Source: JACRCT01 sp049841135 (lineage in GTDB: Bacteria; Myxococcota; Myxococcia; Myxococcales; UBA5297). Taken from it: a DNA stretch of 64,000 nucleotides. The stretch's first letter is position 1. Each line of letters starts with the position of its first letter. Under the pieces are notes generated by a model, which saw only the letters and a program-made list of their open reading frames with translations, made no database searches and had not been told where the DNA came from. Below are positions 48,083 through 57,307 of the stretch, in pieces. The stretch covers positions 682,001-746,000 of the forward strand of contig JASGHK010000004.1 in the NCBI GenBank assembly GCA_049841135.1, in the 5' to 3' direction. The translations under genes and the position numbers were made by a program.

Positions 48083-48847
48083 ATGTACGGATTGGTCTCG
48101 CTGGTCGTCGTCGTCTCGCACCTCGCCACCGCCACTGCCGCCGCTCCCGAGCAGGTGCCTCCGGCCGAGGTCCTGAAGCGCGTGGAGAAGGCCGGCGAGT
48201 TCCTGGACACCTTCGTCGGATCCTGCCGGACGGTGGTCAACGCGGTGGTGAGCAAGACGGACGGCAGCGACCCCGAGGTGAACTTCGCCGAGGCGCTGGT
48301 GACGCGCACGGCGGAGGGCACCAAGACCGAGACGATCCTGCGCTCGACCAAGAACGGCGCGGACACGACGGCGGAGTCGCGGGCCAAGCGCGAGAAGGCC
48401 AAGGCGAAGCAGGAGGACGGCAAGGCCAAGTTCAAGCTCGACGTCCCTGGAGCCAAGACCGCCGAGCACTTCGTCTACTCGACGCAGCCGAGCCAGGGGA
48501 ACATCTGCCGGGCCAAGTTCACGCCGGCCGAGGCACACCGCAAGGTCGAGGGCATCTCGAGCGGAGAGCTGGCCTGGAGGTGCGACTCGCTGGAGCCGCT
48601 GTGGATGACCGCCACTCCGCTCGATCCCCCCAGCCGTGTCTCCGAGGTCATGGCGCGGATGGAGTTCGCGCGCGCTGGTGGCACCTACTACGTCGCCAAG
48701 CTCGCCACCGATGGCGTGGGCGGCATCCTCTTCATCAAGCGCAAGTTCAAGATGACCGTCGACATCACGGACGTGGCGCTGGCGGAAGCGGTGGCGACGC
48801 CAGCGGGGCCGAGTCCTTCGTCCGCGCCGCAGGGCAGCGCGCCATAG
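48083..48847 (+). CDS. Exported hypothetical protein
   Basis: A 254-residue protein with a signal peptide (YGLVSLVVVVSHLATATAA). The mature part has a Lys/Ala/Glu-rich segment near the middle and only three or so Cys. Unknown family. Nothing gene-like is seen in the following gap to 49040. Confidence 0.6.
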   Translation: MYGLVSLVVVVSHLATATAAAPEQVPPAEVLKRVEKAGEFLDTFVGSCRTVVNAVVSKTDGSDPEVNFAEALVTRTAEGTKTETILRSTKNGADTTAESRAKREKAKAKQEDGKAKFKLDVPGAKTAEHFVYSTQPSQGNICRAKFTPAEAHRKVEGISSGELAWRCDSLEPLWMTATPLDPPSRVSEVMARMEFARAGGTYYVAKLATDGVGGILFIKRKFKMTVDITDVALAEAVATPAGPSPSSAPQGSAP

Positions 48848-49039
48848 GAGCGTCGCGACTGCCAGGGCAGCAGCAAGCGCGCGACCGAGCACTCTCCACG
48901 ACAGTCACCTCGCTGGCCAGGCTGTTCCTGCCGTCTTCGGCCGCGGCCCACGCGGTGCTTCCTGCCTGAGTTGCACGAATCCGGCGATACCGTCCTCGTC
49001 GGCGAAGCTCCTTACTTCTGGACTAACGGGACGCCAGCG

Positions 49040-50050
49040 TCATTTCGCCTGCCGGGAGGAGAGCCTCGACGCAGCTTCATCGAGCGTCTTCCGAAGCTCC
49101 TCCCGGAACTTGCCCTTTCCAAGCCGGGGATGCTCGAGGAATCTGCGCGCCCACTCTTGGACTTTGGCCCAGTCGCCGAGAAGGACGTAGGTGTCGAGGA
49201 TGAGGGTGGCCGAAGTCGGGCCCAGGTCGTCGTGGTCGGGCAGCTCGAGTGCGACCCGCGCAAGCCTCGGGACGGCCTCGTCGAAGTGGTTGTAGCGGTA
49301 GTAGGTGTACGCGGTCTTGTAGAGCACGCTCACGTATCTCTCGCCCTTGGGCGCGTACTTCAGGTACCGCTCGCAGGCGGCGAGCAGGTCCCCCTGGGCC
49401 TTGGGGATTGGCAGCTCGATCTTCGGGTCGGCGCTCGGCGGGACCTCGTCCTTCTCTTCCCTCTTCGCAACCTCGTCGTAGGCCAGCACCGCGTTGTAGG
49501 CGGCATGGAGCATCCATCGGCCGGGCGCTCCCGGCAGCGCTCCGGGAAGCGCGCCTTCTGCCGCATCGACCTTCGCGATGTCGAGCTGCAGGACCCGGGT
49601 GTACTCCGCGGCGGCTTCCTCGTAGCGGTTGAGGTTGTCGTTGAGGAGCTCCGCATGGAAGAAGCGAAGGTCGTAGGCCCACCGATTCTCCGGGAAGAGC
49701 GGGAGGTAGTCCTCGTACGCGCGATTGGCGAGCAGGAACAGCTGCGTGCTCCGATGCTTCTTGGCCTCGTTGTGCATGCGCACGGCGAGATTGGCAAGGG
49801 TGCTCTCGGCTCCACGCTCGATGGAGTCGCGCAATTGCTGAACGTCGGCGGAGCCCGCGTTGGAGCCCTTGGCCACCGCCGCCAGTCCTGCGAGCTCGTG
49901 CGCCCAACCGGCGAGGTCGCGAGGCCGGCCGCCCTGCCCGATCTTCCTCTGCAGCTCCAAGGCACGCAGATACGCCACCTCGAGCGAGGGCTTCGGCGCG
50001 GGAACGGCGCAGAGCACGAGGGCCAGCGAGAGTGCGGGACCAATCCCCAT
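49040..50050 (-). CDS. Exported TPR-like helical protein
   Basis: A 336-residue protein with a signal peptide (GPALSLALVLCAVPA) and repeated helical pairs such as LFLLANRAYEDYLPLFPENRW, YEEAAAEYTRVL and YYRYNHFDEAVPRLARVA, typical of tetratricopeptide repeats. Probably periplasmic, acting as a protein-interaction scaffold. It is the downstream neighbour of the DUF4139 lipoprotein, 14 bp after its stop. Confidence 0.75.
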   Translation of the reverse strand: MGIGPALSLALVLCAVPAPKPSLEVAYLRALELQRKIGQGGRPRDLAGWAHELAGLAAVAKGSNAGSADVQQLRDSIERGAESTLANLAVRMHNEAKKHRSTQLFLLANRAYEDYLPLFPENRWAYDLRFFHAELLNDNLNRYEEAAAEYTRVLQLDIAKVDAAEGALPGALPGAPGRWMLHAAYNAVLAYDEVAKREEKDEVPPSADPKIELPIPKAQGDLLAACERYLKYAPKGERYVSVLYKTAYTYYRYNHFDEAVPRLARVALELPDHDDLGPTSATLILDTYVLLGDWAKVQEWARRFLEHPRLGKGKFREELRKTLDEAASRLSSRQAK

Positions 50051-50064
50051 CGAAGTCCTCCCGC

Positions 50065-52179
50065 TCAGCGGCCGAGCTTCTTGAGCGACGCACGCACCTC
50101 GTTGCGCTGCGAGTCGCCCGCTGCGGTCAGCTCTCCTCCCTTCTTGCGCAGGCCCTCGATGCGGTCCTCTGCCGCAAGGATCCTCTGCACGAAGGGATTT
50201 CCCGCCGCCGGGGCAGCCCCCTTCCCGCTCGCGGCTTCGAGATAGCTGCGCAGACGGTCGAGATCCTTCCCGACCCTAGCGATCTCCTGGTTCACCTTCG
50301 CGAGGGCGACGGCTGTCTCCTCTGCCCTCGCCTGAGCCGCGGCGGCTTCGGCGACGGCCTTGCGAGCGGCCTCCGGAAGCCTGTCGTTGGACGCCTGCGT
50401 CTTCAGCAGCGCCGTGTTCAGGTCGTTCAGCGAGGTCGTTCGACTGAAGCCTTCCTCGAAGGTCATCGGGCGCTCGACCCTGCTTCGAGCATCGAGGCGG
50501 AAGCTCGCGAGCGTCTTGGCTGACATCGCCTCGCGTTCGAGGCGATCAGCCCCGCTCACCTTGGCGTTGTCTATCACCGGCAGGCCCACGAAGACGGACC
50601 GAGGCTGCCCGCCGCGGTTCTCGACCTCGAACACGCTCTCGGTCGTGCGCAAGTAGTGCTCCTCGAGCACGTCCTCGGCGAAGGCGATGCCCCGCGTTTC
50701 TTCATGCACCTTGAGGCTGCCGGGTTTGATCTGGACGGACACGTCCGGGTCGGCTCCGTACAGGACGATGTGGTGCTGCGCGGGCTTCAGGCGCTCCAGC
50801 ACCCCCTCGCCCGCCAGACCACCATCGGCGAAGGCTGCGAGCGGACCCGCCGGCAACGTCTGTCCGGTGCCGTTGAGGATCTTCACGCCGGAGCGCGCCG
50901 GCTCGCCGGGCGAATCGACGAACGCGAGCGTCTCGACCTCGATGGACTGCTGCAGGAAGGGCACCAGCGCCGAAGACTGGCGCCGCAGGTCGATCGGGAC
51001 GGGCAGGCTGTAGACGAACAGCGCCCCGGACTCGATTCCGCTCGCCTGCTCCGTTGCGGCGAGATTGCCCACCGACAGGGCGTCGCTCGGCCTGTCCCCT
51101 GCCACGACGCCGGCCACGCGCCCGATGTCGCCCTCACCGGCTTGGGATGCGCTCTCAGCGGAGATGCCGACGTCGACGTGCTTCAAGTCGCCGGTCGCCG
51201 AGCCGTAGTCCTCGCCGATGAATTCGCCCCACATCGAGTCCGCCGTCCTTTCCAACAGCTGCGGGACGGTCGAAAGCGCCTCCTCGGGATGCGCCACCAT
51301 GCGCCGCGCATAGCGGGGCGCCGCGAGCGGATAGAGAAAGGACGTCGGCCGGCCATTGACGAGCTCGACCTTGACCTGAGACCAGTCTTCGTCGGTGTCG
51401 TTGTGGAGCAGCACCCATGCCTGCAGGACTCCGCGCGTCCCCGCGGGCTCCAGGACGAGCCGGTAGCTGGGCCGCCACAGCGGAGCCTCGGCGATGTACC
51501 CCAAGGTCACCGTGCCCGAGGACTGGGCGAGGATACGCAGCAGGCGCTGGGCGCGACTCCGGGCCGAGGTGGCGGTCAGCGCCGCGCGAAGGCGCGCGAC
51601 CTGGGCGGGATCGTCAGGACGGACGGAGTCGATGGTAGCGGCGTCGATGTAGCGGATGGCCGAGGTGTCGGTGAGGAGCACGAGGGCCAGCGTGCCGGGC
51701 CTCGTCGCCTTTTCTGCCTCGCACTTCGTCGTCGCCGATACCTCGACGACATCCATGACGCGTCCGGATACCTCTTCGCGCGCGAGCGTCAACCGGACGG
51801 TCTCGCCCTTGAGGCTGTGGAGCAGTTCCTTCATGTCCAGCGCAACATTCGGCGTGGACAGCCCGGCGCGGGCCCGGGCCATGCCTTCAGGAGTGCTGGT
51901 CGGAAAGTCGACCGCTTGAAGGGCGCTCTTGTTGCCGTCTGCGCCGAGGATCACCAGGCTCTTGAGCGCGTCGTCGAGGTGACTGGCCGGTACGGGCAGC
52001 CCGACCGAATCGGCAGTCCCGACAGTGCCGGCTCTCTGGAAGTATCCAATCCCGGTCTCGTAGAGGCGCACTCGCTTGAGCGGAAGAAGCGCCTCGGTCG
52101 AGGACGGCTTGGGTGGCTCATGAGCGCAGCCGAGGACGGCCGCCACGAGTAGGAACTCAAGGAAGGTCAAGGCGCGCAT
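50065..52179 (-). CDS. Lipoprotein with DUF4139 domain
   Basis: A 704-residue lipoprotein; the ATG at 52179 has GGAGGGAAAC upstream and the lipobox is VLGC at about residue 17. The central region fits DUF4139 (mucoidy-inhibitor-A-like): WRPSYRLVLEP, then DEDWSQVKVELVNGRP. The C-terminus is a long coiled coil (residues about 590-704). It is the first gene of a pair with the TPR-like protein. The IS3 element lies about 115 bp upstream and may have displaced its promoter. Confidence 0.78.
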   Translation of the reverse strand: MRALTFLEFLLVAAVLGCAHEPPKPSSTEALLPLKRVRLYETGIGYFQRAGTVGTADSVGLPVPASHLDDALKSLVILGADGNKSALQAVDFPTSTPEGMARARAGLSTPNVALDMKELLHSLKGETVRLTLAREEVSGRVMDVVEVSATTKCEAEKATRPGTLALVLLTDTSAIRYIDAATIDSVRPDDPAQVARLRAALTATSARSRAQRLLRILAQSSGTVTLGYIAEAPLWRPSYRLVLEPAGTRGVLQAWVLLHNDTDEDWSQVKVELVNGRPTSFLYPLAAPRYARRMVAHPEEALSTVPQLLERTADSMWGEFIGEDYGSATGDLKHVDVGISAESASQAGEGDIGRVAGVVAGDRPSDALSVGNLAATEQASGIESGALFVYSLPVPIDLRRQSSALVPFLQQSIEVETLAFVDSPGEPARSGVKILNGTGQTLPAGPLAAFADGGLAGEGVLERLKPAQHHIVLYGADPDVSVQIKPGSLKVHEETRGIAFAEDVLEEHYLRTTESVFEVENRGGQPRSVFVGLPVIDNAKVSGADRLEREAMSAKTLASFRLDARSRVERPMTFEEGFSRTTSLNDLNTALLKTQASNDRLPEAARKAVAEAAAAQARAEETAVALAKVNQEIARVGKDLDRLRSYLEAASGKGAAPAAGNPFVQRILAAEDRIEGLRKKGGELTAAGDSQRNEVRASLKKLGR

Positions 52180-52368
52180 GTTTCCCTCCGCGAGGCGTTC
52201 GCCGCCTCCCTTGTGACAGTTGCGCAAGTCCGTTGGTTCCGGTTCTACCACCGCCTCGAGCCTTCACCGTCCCCAGTGGGCGGCCCGGTCCCCTCTGTGC
52301 CAACGTGCGTGAGACAGCGACCCCATCCGCAATTACTGTAGGACCACGAGGGTGGGGAGAGACGATGG

Positions 52369-52896
52369 ATGCGCAAGGTGCAGACACCGCCCGAGTCCAA
52401 GCACGGACCCGTTCCCGAGCCGGAGCCCGACGTTGGGGCGTCGCGGAGCGGAGGCGACCGAAGGGAGCCGCAGCGTAGCGGCGCCCCAACGTCGGCCGCG
52501 CCGCCCGACCCCGAGGTCCCCTCCGACCGCCCGAAGCGGCGCACGTTCACCGCGGAGTACAAGAAGCAGATCCTCGACGAGGTCGACGCCTGCTCCGAGC
52601 CCGGCCAGGTCGGCGAGCTACTGCGTCGCGAGGGCCTGTACTCATCGCACCTGGTCGACTGGCGTCGGCTGCGCGACGCCGGGGCGCTCGCCGGCCTCGA
52701 AGCCCGGAAGCGCGGCCGCAAGGCGAAGGTCGTCGACGCCCTCGCGGCGAAGGTCGCCGAGCTCGAGCGCGACAAGCGGCAACTCGAGGAGCGCCTGCGT
52801 AAGGCGGAGCTGATCATCGACGTCCAAAAAAAAGTCTCACAGCTGCTGGGGATCCCGCTGGCGACGCCCCCGGAGAAGGGAGGCGGCGAGCGATGA
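52369..52896 (+). CDS. IS3-family transposase OrfA
   Basis: A 175-residue protein with a Pro/Arg-rich leader, the transposase helix-turn-helix region beginning RRTFTAEYKKQILDEV, and a coiled coil (AAKVAELERDKRQLEERL). An A8 run at 52826-52833 lies in the distal part. A -1 slip there enters the orfB frame and meets no stop before it, which is the usual IS3 way to make the OrfAB transposase. Its stop also overlaps the orfB start (ATGA). Confidence 0.9.
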   Translation: MRKVQTPPESKHGPVPEPEPDVGASRSGGDRREPQRSGAPTSAAPPDPEVPSDRPKRRTFTAEYKKQILDEVDACSEPGQVGELLRREGLYSSHLVDWRRLRDAGALAGLEARKRGRKAKVVDALAAKVAELERDKRQLEERLRKAELIIDVQKKVSQLLGIPLATPPEKGGGER

Positions 52897-53900
52897 ACGC
52901 CGTCCGCGAGCTCGCCGCCGAGGTCGGCATCGCGCCCGCGTGTGAGGCGTTCGCCGTACCCCGCGCCTCGTACTACCGCAGCCAGCGCCCGCCGCGGCCG
53001 GTCGACCCGCGGCCGGCGCCGCCGCGCGCCTTGAGCACCGACGAGCGCCAGGCCGTTCTCGACACCCTCCACAGCGAGCGCTTTGTGGACAAGGCGCCCG
53101 CCGAGGTCTGGGCCACGCTCCTCGACGAGGGCACCTACCTGTGCTCCCGGCGCACGATGTACCGCATCCTCGAGGAGGCCGAGGAGGTCCGCGAGCGCCG
53201 CAACCAACTGCGCCACCCCGAGTACAAGAAGCCCGAGCTGCTCGCCGAGGCGCCCAACCAGGTCTGGAGCTGGGACATCACGAAGCTTCTCGGCCCGGCC
53301 AAGTGGAGCTACTTCTACCTCTACGTCATCCTCGACATCTTCAGCCGCTACGTCGTCGGCTGGATGGTCGCCGAGGGCGAGTCGGCCACCCTCGCCAGCC
53401 AGCTCATCGACGAGACCTGCGCCAAGCAGCGCATCCAGCGCGGCCAGCTCACCATCCACGCCGACCGCGGCACCTCGATGAAGTCGAAGACCGTCGCGTT
53501 GCTTCTCTCAGACCTTGGCGTCACAAAGACACACAGTCGCCCGCACGTGTCCGACGACAACCCCTTCTCTGAGAGCCAGTTCCGCACCCTCAAGTACCGG
53601 CCCGACTTCCCCGAGCGCTTCGGCTGTATCGCCGACGCCCGCGCCTTCTGCCGCCCGTTCTTCCGCTGGTACAACACCGAGCATCGCCACTCTGGCATCG
53701 GCCTGCTCACGCCCGAGGCCGTCCACTACGGCCGCGCCAGCGACCTCCTGGCCGAGCGCCAGCGCGTCCTCACCGCGGCCTACTTGGCGCACCCCGAGCG
53801 CTTCGTCGGACGGCCGCCGACGCCGCCCGTTCTGCCGTCCGCCGTCTGGATCAACCCGCCGAAAACCGAGCCCGAAGAGGTGCGGGCTGCTGCTCAGTAA
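52893..53900 (+). CDS. IS3-family transposase OrfB (DDE integrase domain)
   Basis: A 335-residue catalytic subunit with the DDE triad: Asp in WSWDITKLLGP, Asp in IHADRGTSMKS, and Glu in SDDNPFSESQFRTLKY. It is intact, so the element may still be active with OrfA. Confidence 0.92.
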   Translation: MNAVRELAAEVGIAPACEAFAVPRASYYRSQRPPRPVDPRPAPPRALSTDERQAVLDTLHSERFVDKAPAEVWATLLDEGTYLCSRRTMYRILEEAEEVRERRNQLRHPEYKKPELLAEAPNQVWSWDITKLLGPAKWSYFYLYVILDIFSRYVVGWMVAEGESATLASQLIDETCAKQRIQRGQLTIHADRGTSMKSKTVALLLSDLGVTKTHSRPHVSDDNPFSESQFRTLKYRPDFPERFGCIADARAFCRPFFRWYNTEHRHSGIGLLTPEAVHYGRASDLLAERQRVLTAAYLAHPERFVGRPPTPPVLPSAVWINPPKTEPEEVRAAAQ

Positions 53901-54123
53901 ATTCGTTCGGTCGCTGTCTCAACGGCGTTGACAACTCCCGGTCCTCGAGACCGAAACCCCGCCGCGGGCCCGAACCCGGCGGCCACAGCACCCAGTCGAG
54001 CGAGCGAAGACTGAACACGGGCAGCCCGAAGACGCGAGCGTCCTGCCTATACTCGCGGCGGCTTTCACGAGCCAAGCGGTTGTCTCGGCGCGCAGCGCGT
54101 CCGATTTGACGGGGAGGGCGGCC

Positions 54124-54477
54124 ATGGCGGCCCAGGAGACTGCGAGCGGTGGCAAGGTTCGAACGGGGATCATCCTCGTCGCGGTGGGGATCCTCTGCGT
54201 CATCGCCTTGTACGTGTCCGTCTACGTCGGGGCGGCCCACCTTCGCGCTACCGGCCAACAGCGTGGCGAAGCGCCGCAGGTCATGCCCCTGATGCTCGCA
54301 GGCCTCGTGTTCGTCGGCTCAGGCATCCATCGAATCCTATGGGTGCCTCCTCGTGGCGAGGCCCTGTCGCACGGCGTGAAGCAAATCATCTCCGCCGGCA
54401 TCGCGATGGGGTCGCTCATGGCGCTGAGCTTCGTCGCGGGCATGGTCGCGGCCGTACTTCGTGCGAGCGGCGTCTAG
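54124..54477 (+). CDS. Small polytopic membrane protein
   Basis: A 117-residue protein with three hydrophobic spans (IILVAVGILCVIALYVSVYVG, VMPLMLAGLVFVGSGI, IAMGSLMALSFVAGMVAAVL). Unknown family. It lies just outside the left end of the integrative element. Confidence 0.65.
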   Translation: MAAQETASGGKVRTGIILVAVGILCVIALYVSVYVGAAHLRATGQQRGEAPQVMPLMLAGLVFVGSGIHRILWVPPRGEALSHGVKQIISAGIAMGSLMALSFVAGMVAAVLRASGV

Positions 54478-54531
54478 CTGCACTGCCTGAAGTGTCGCGT
54501 CGCCCTGTGGCCGCGAGCCCGCAAAGCGAAA

Positions 54532-54558
54532 CCCCCGAGACCTTGGCAATCTCGGGGG
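54532..54558. terminator. Ancestral tRNA-Arg terminator, now outside attL
   Basis: CCCCCGAGA (54532-54540) pairs with TCTCGGGGG (54550-54558). On the minus strand it is followed by TTTCGCTTT. Before insertion it would have stood just downstream of the tRNA-Arg 3' end. On the plus strand it can also end the membrane-protein gene. Confidence 0.65.
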
Positions 54559-54565
54559 CTTCGTC

Positions 54566-55009
54566 TTGACGGGCGCGACTGGAGTCGAACCAGCGGCCTT
54601 TGGCTTCGGAGGCTCCCGAACGCTCTCGCCTGTTTTTGCTGAGTGTGAGCGTACGAGCGCGGCCCTCGCGCCCGCAGCCCATGCTCTAGGTGGATTTGCT
54701 CAGGATTCGCCCCTTTATACTCAGCCGGCACTCAGCCGCGGCCCTCTCCTGCGCGCGGACCAGGTCGCGGAGCTGCTCGGCGTGTGCGCCGCGACGGTCT
54801 ACCGGATCTGCGCCCGCGGCGAGCTCGTGCACACCCGCGTGGGCAACAACATGGTCCGGATCGCGCGGGCGGACCTCGAGCACTACCTCGCCCACGGGAA
54901 GGCCCGCCAGAACGCGCCAGCGCCCCGCCCACGCGCCGCGCGGGCCAAGGCCGGCACTTCTTCGGTCTCGGCGTCCACGCCCGCCCGCGGACCGCGGAGG
55001 CGACGATGA
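54566..55009 (+). CDS. Severed 3' part of the integrase gene: HTH domain segment
   Basis: The frame contains no ATG or GTG before its conserved domain, only a TTG at 54566 inside the att region. Its first codons (GATGVEPAAFGFGG) are identical to the att-encoded codons of the integrase at the other end, in the same phase. Beyond the 44-bp repeat it encodes 131 residues with a helix-turn-helix (LLRADQVAELLGVCAATVYRI... LEHYLAHG) of the MerR/excisionase type. The simplest reading is that this is the C-terminal end of the integrase gene as it exists in the excised circle, cut off by integration. Confidence 0.7.
   Translation: MTGATGVEPAAFGFGGSRTLSPVFAECERTSAALAPAAHALGGFAQDSPLYTQPALSRGPLLRADQVAELLGVCAATVYRICARGELVHTRVGNNMVRIARADLEHYLAHGKARQNAPAPRPRAARAKAGTSSVSASTPARGPRRRR
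54570..54613. repeat. attL core: 44-bp direct repeat of tRNA-Arg 3' end
   Basis: Identical over 44 bp to 60130-60173. It is the T-arm and 3' half of the tRNA-Arg without the anticodon-stem remainder, a typical att duplication. Confidence 0.92.
54719..54741. repeat. Candidate integrase arm-type site, left
   Basis: A 23-bp segment, ACTCAGCCGGCACTCAGCC plus CGCGG, exactly repeated at 60039-60061. It holds two ACTCAGCC units 11 bp apart; an inverted ACTCAGC (GCTGAGT) is at 54638. In the excised circle the two copies would flank the core at about 105 and 68 bp, like arm sites. Confidence 0.6.
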
Positions 55010-55028
55010 CCGCACTCGTCCAGCGCGG

Positions 55029-55587
55029 GCGGGCTCCACCTTCCGCATGTGGCTCGGGCGCCTGACGGCGCTGGGCTATCGGGTCGAGTTCCGCACCCTC
55101 GTCGCCGCCGACTACGGCACGCCCACCACCCGCAAGCGGCTGATCCTCGTCGCTCGCCGGGACGACGCGCCGATCGTCTGGCCGGCGCAGTCGCACGGGG
55201 AGGGGCGGGAACAGCCCTGGCGGCCGGCCGCGGACATCATCGACTGGTCGTTGCCGTGCCCGTCGACCTTTGACCGCGCGCGCCCGCTGGCGGAGGCGAC
55301 CCAACGGCGCATCGCAGAGGGCATCCGGCGGTTCGTTCTGGAGACGCCGCGGCCGTTCATCCTGAAGTACCACGGCGGCGAGCAGACCTTCCGGGGGCAG
55401 GAGTGCGACGAGCCGCTTCGGACCGTTGAAAACCGCCAACAGGTTCGCCCTCGTGTCCCCCACGCTCATTCAGACCGGCTACGGTGAGCGGCGAGGCCAG
55501 GCGCCGCGCGCGCTGGACCTCGGGCGCCTCAACCTCGACGCGCGCTGGTTCTCGTACGTCTGGTGCTCCCCGCTGACTCGCAGGTAG
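55029..55587 (+). pseudogene. C5 cytosine DNA methyltransferase remnant
   Basis: Encodes only the C-terminal part of a Dcm-type enzyme: DYGTPTTRKRLILVARRDD (motif VIII region) and HGGEQTFRGQECDEPLRTV, then in another frame FALVSPTLIQTGYGERRGQAPRA. The catalytic PC and ENV motifs are missing, and the frame shifts at about 55427. It begins directly after the severed HTH segment. It is probably dead baggage from an earlier island. Nothing gene-like is seen from 55588 to 55800. Confidence 0.75.
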
Positions 55588-55800
55588 CCGGCGGCAACGG
55601 GGCGGTGGCGGTGGGCTTGTGCATGGCGGGCAACCTCCATGCAGACCCAGGCTACCAGAGGCCGCCGCGGCGGTACCGCCCGCGTTGCCCTGGCTCAGCT
55701 GCCGCCTGCCGGCGGGGCGGGGTCACCCTCCCGCCCCCCGTTTATTTGGCGACGGCAAGTGGCTGTGCGGGCACCTCGCATGCCACCGTCACGTCGAGGT

Positions 55801-56271
55801 CTAGAAGGGTACGGCGTCGGCCTTTTCTTTCTGACGAACCAAGAAGGCGACGTGCATCACCACTGGAGACTCCGCGGATGTGAGCAGCTTCATGAAGTGG
55901 TCGATGAGGTCTTCCTTGGAGTTCAACAAGCCCTGAGCCTCCGGCACCAAATAGACGAGCCTGGTCCCCTGGACCTTCTGCTCAAGCTCGCCGTAAATGA
56001 TTGGGTAGCCCCTCGACTCCACGAAGTAGCCGCCAAGCACAGCCATTCGGTACTTCTCCTCCACCTTGGTGACAAGCTGGAGCGCGTAGCAGGTGCCTTT
56101 CAGGTCCTCAGTTTTCGGTTCGAGTTCCACCTTCGCGAGGCCCATGGAGTTCTTTTCCACAGCGGCCGATGCCTCCACAACAATCTCATGGAGGTCCTTG
56201 TCAGCTTGCTGGAAGCTGGCGTTCACCCCAGAAAGCGCCGCCCCGAGCTTCGCACCGAAGTCCACCATCAA
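55801..56271 (-). CDS. 156-residue protein of unknown function, partner of EEP enzyme
   Basis: A soluble protein with an N-terminal helical half and a C-terminal alpha/beta part (YPIIYGELEQKVQGTRLVYL, SPVVMHVAFLVRQKEK). Its ATG overlaps the stop of the EEP gene (ATGA at 56268-56271), so it is translated with it. GC content is visibly lower than in the flanking host genes. No family recognised. The pairing suggests it regulates, restrains or targets the enzyme. Confidence 0.75.
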   Translation of the reverse strand: MMVDFGAKLGAALSGVNASFQQADKDLHEIVVEASAAVEKNSMGLAKVELEPKTEDLKGTCYALQLVTKVEEKYRMAVLGGYFVESRGYPIIYGELEQKVQGTRLVYLVPEAQGLLNSKEDLIDHFMKLLTSAESPVVMHVAFLVRQKEKADAVPF

Positions 56272-57284
56272 TCGCTCCTCTCAAGCGTCAATTGGCCGAG
56301 AACCGGAAGATGATCTGAGACGCCCAGCCCCTTGCCCTCAGCGTCATCCCACTCGAAGTGCTGGGGCAAGTGGTTCTTGCACTGAAGAAGCGCCCCTGGA
56401 TGAACCCCGAGGCTGGCTTCGTCAAGGTACGGTGCCACCTCACCGAGTAGACTACCGCTCACGATGACTTGGTCGAAGGTGTGCCAAGTCCCGTCCCCGT
56501 CATAGAAGTAGGTGCCTGCCGCGTCCAGGCGTAGCTCGTTCCTCTTCCCGGCATGGGGGGCCTGCTCGCCAAGAAGTCTCCAGGCGCAGTTGTATAGGTG
56601 GACGCGCTTCACCTCCGCGTCCGCCCAGTGTCGAGCACGGAGAGAGCGTCCTCGCCATCGGGTTGCGTGGAGCTTCCTCTCTAGCATGCCAAAGGGCTCC
56701 TCGTTCAAGTCGCCCAGTACGACGAGGTGTCGCTCAATCCCCGCTTCCTCCGTGGTCAAGAAGTCGAAGGCGTGTCGAGCCAAGTGCTTGGCGGCGTCCC
56801 CTCGGTATTCATCTTCCGTCGGAGACATTTGCGGTGGCCAATGACAGGCGACGAAGCGGATGCAGTGCCCGGGCTCGCGATAGTCGAGCACGGCCATAGG
56901 ACGACTAGTCCGGGGAACGCAGGGCACGACCAACTGCTGTACGGTCTCGAATCCGACCGCGCGAGAGAAGATGAGCGCGATGTTCGCTTTCGACTTCGCG
57001 AGCAAGTCGAATGACTCTACCTCGTACCCCGGGAAGAGGCGGTCACGTAGGTCGATGGCTGCCTGTCTCGTGACTTCACAAAGTGCGAGAAGGTCCGGAC
57101 GACCAGAGTCATTCGCGATCGCGGTCAGAACTTGTGTGATGGCGGCTCGCTTTGCTCCGTGCTCGGCCGCTGACCTCGGCCAATTCTTCTCGCCGGCTCG
57201 GGTGGCGTCATAGTGGTTTAGGTGGTCGAGATTCCACCACAAGAATCGGAGGGCCCTTGGCACGCCGGATCTATAGGTCAGCAA
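56268..57284 (-). CDS. Endonuclease/exonuclease/phosphatase-fold enzyme
   Basis: A 338-residue metal-dependent phosphodiesterase of the DNase I/AP-endonuclease fold. Its motifs are WNLDHLNHYD (residues 17-26), the metal Glu in LLALCEV (Glu70), the catalytic His in VACHWPP (His148), GDLNEEPF (191-198), FDQVIVS and the terminal SDHLPV (323-328). It could act on nucleic acids, nucleotides or phosphoinositide-like substrates. It forms a cotranslated pair with the 156-residue protein, in the lower-GC cargo of the island. Confidence 0.85.
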   Translation of the reverse strand: MLTYRSGVPRALRFLWWNLDHLNHYDATRAGEKNWPRSAAEHGAKRAAITQVLTAIANDSGRPDLLALCEVTRQAAIDLRDRLFPGYEVESFDLLAKSKANIALIFSRAVGFETVQQLVVPCVPRTSRPMAVLDYREPGHCIRFVACHWPPQMSPTEDEYRGDAAKHLARHAFDFLTTEEAGIERHLVVLGDLNEEPFGMLERKLHATRWRGRSLRARHWADAEVKRVHLYNCAWRLLGEQAPHAGKRNELRLDAAGTYFYDGDGTWHTFDQVIVSGSLLGEVAPYLDEASLGVHPGALLQCKNHLPQHFEWDDAEGKGLGVSDHLPVLGQLTLERSD

Positions 57285-57307
57285 CGCCTGTGTTTGGAAG
57301 TGCTCAC

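Larger units (their letters stand above)
52296..53934 (+). mobile_element. IS3-family insertion sequence
   Basis: A 1.64-kb element with imperfect terminal inverted repeats. The left end TGTGCCAACG...GAGACAGCGACC (from 52296) matches the reverse complement of the right end, TTGTCAACG...GAGACAGCGACC (to 53934). CTC flanks both sides and may be a 3-bp target duplication. It encodes two transposase frames in the typical orfA/orfB layout. A right end at 53933 would give a TG...CA boundary instead. Confidence 0.8.

Noticed and set aside
54566..54748. Independent gene starting at TTG 54566
   Set aside because: The start is inside the att repeat, with no ribosome site, and its codons duplicate the integrase end; a severed gene piece explains it better.
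55588..55800. Small Cys-containing frame ending KWLCGHLACHRHVEV
   Set aside because: No convincing start or ribosome site and no neighbour logic; probably chance in decayed sequence.
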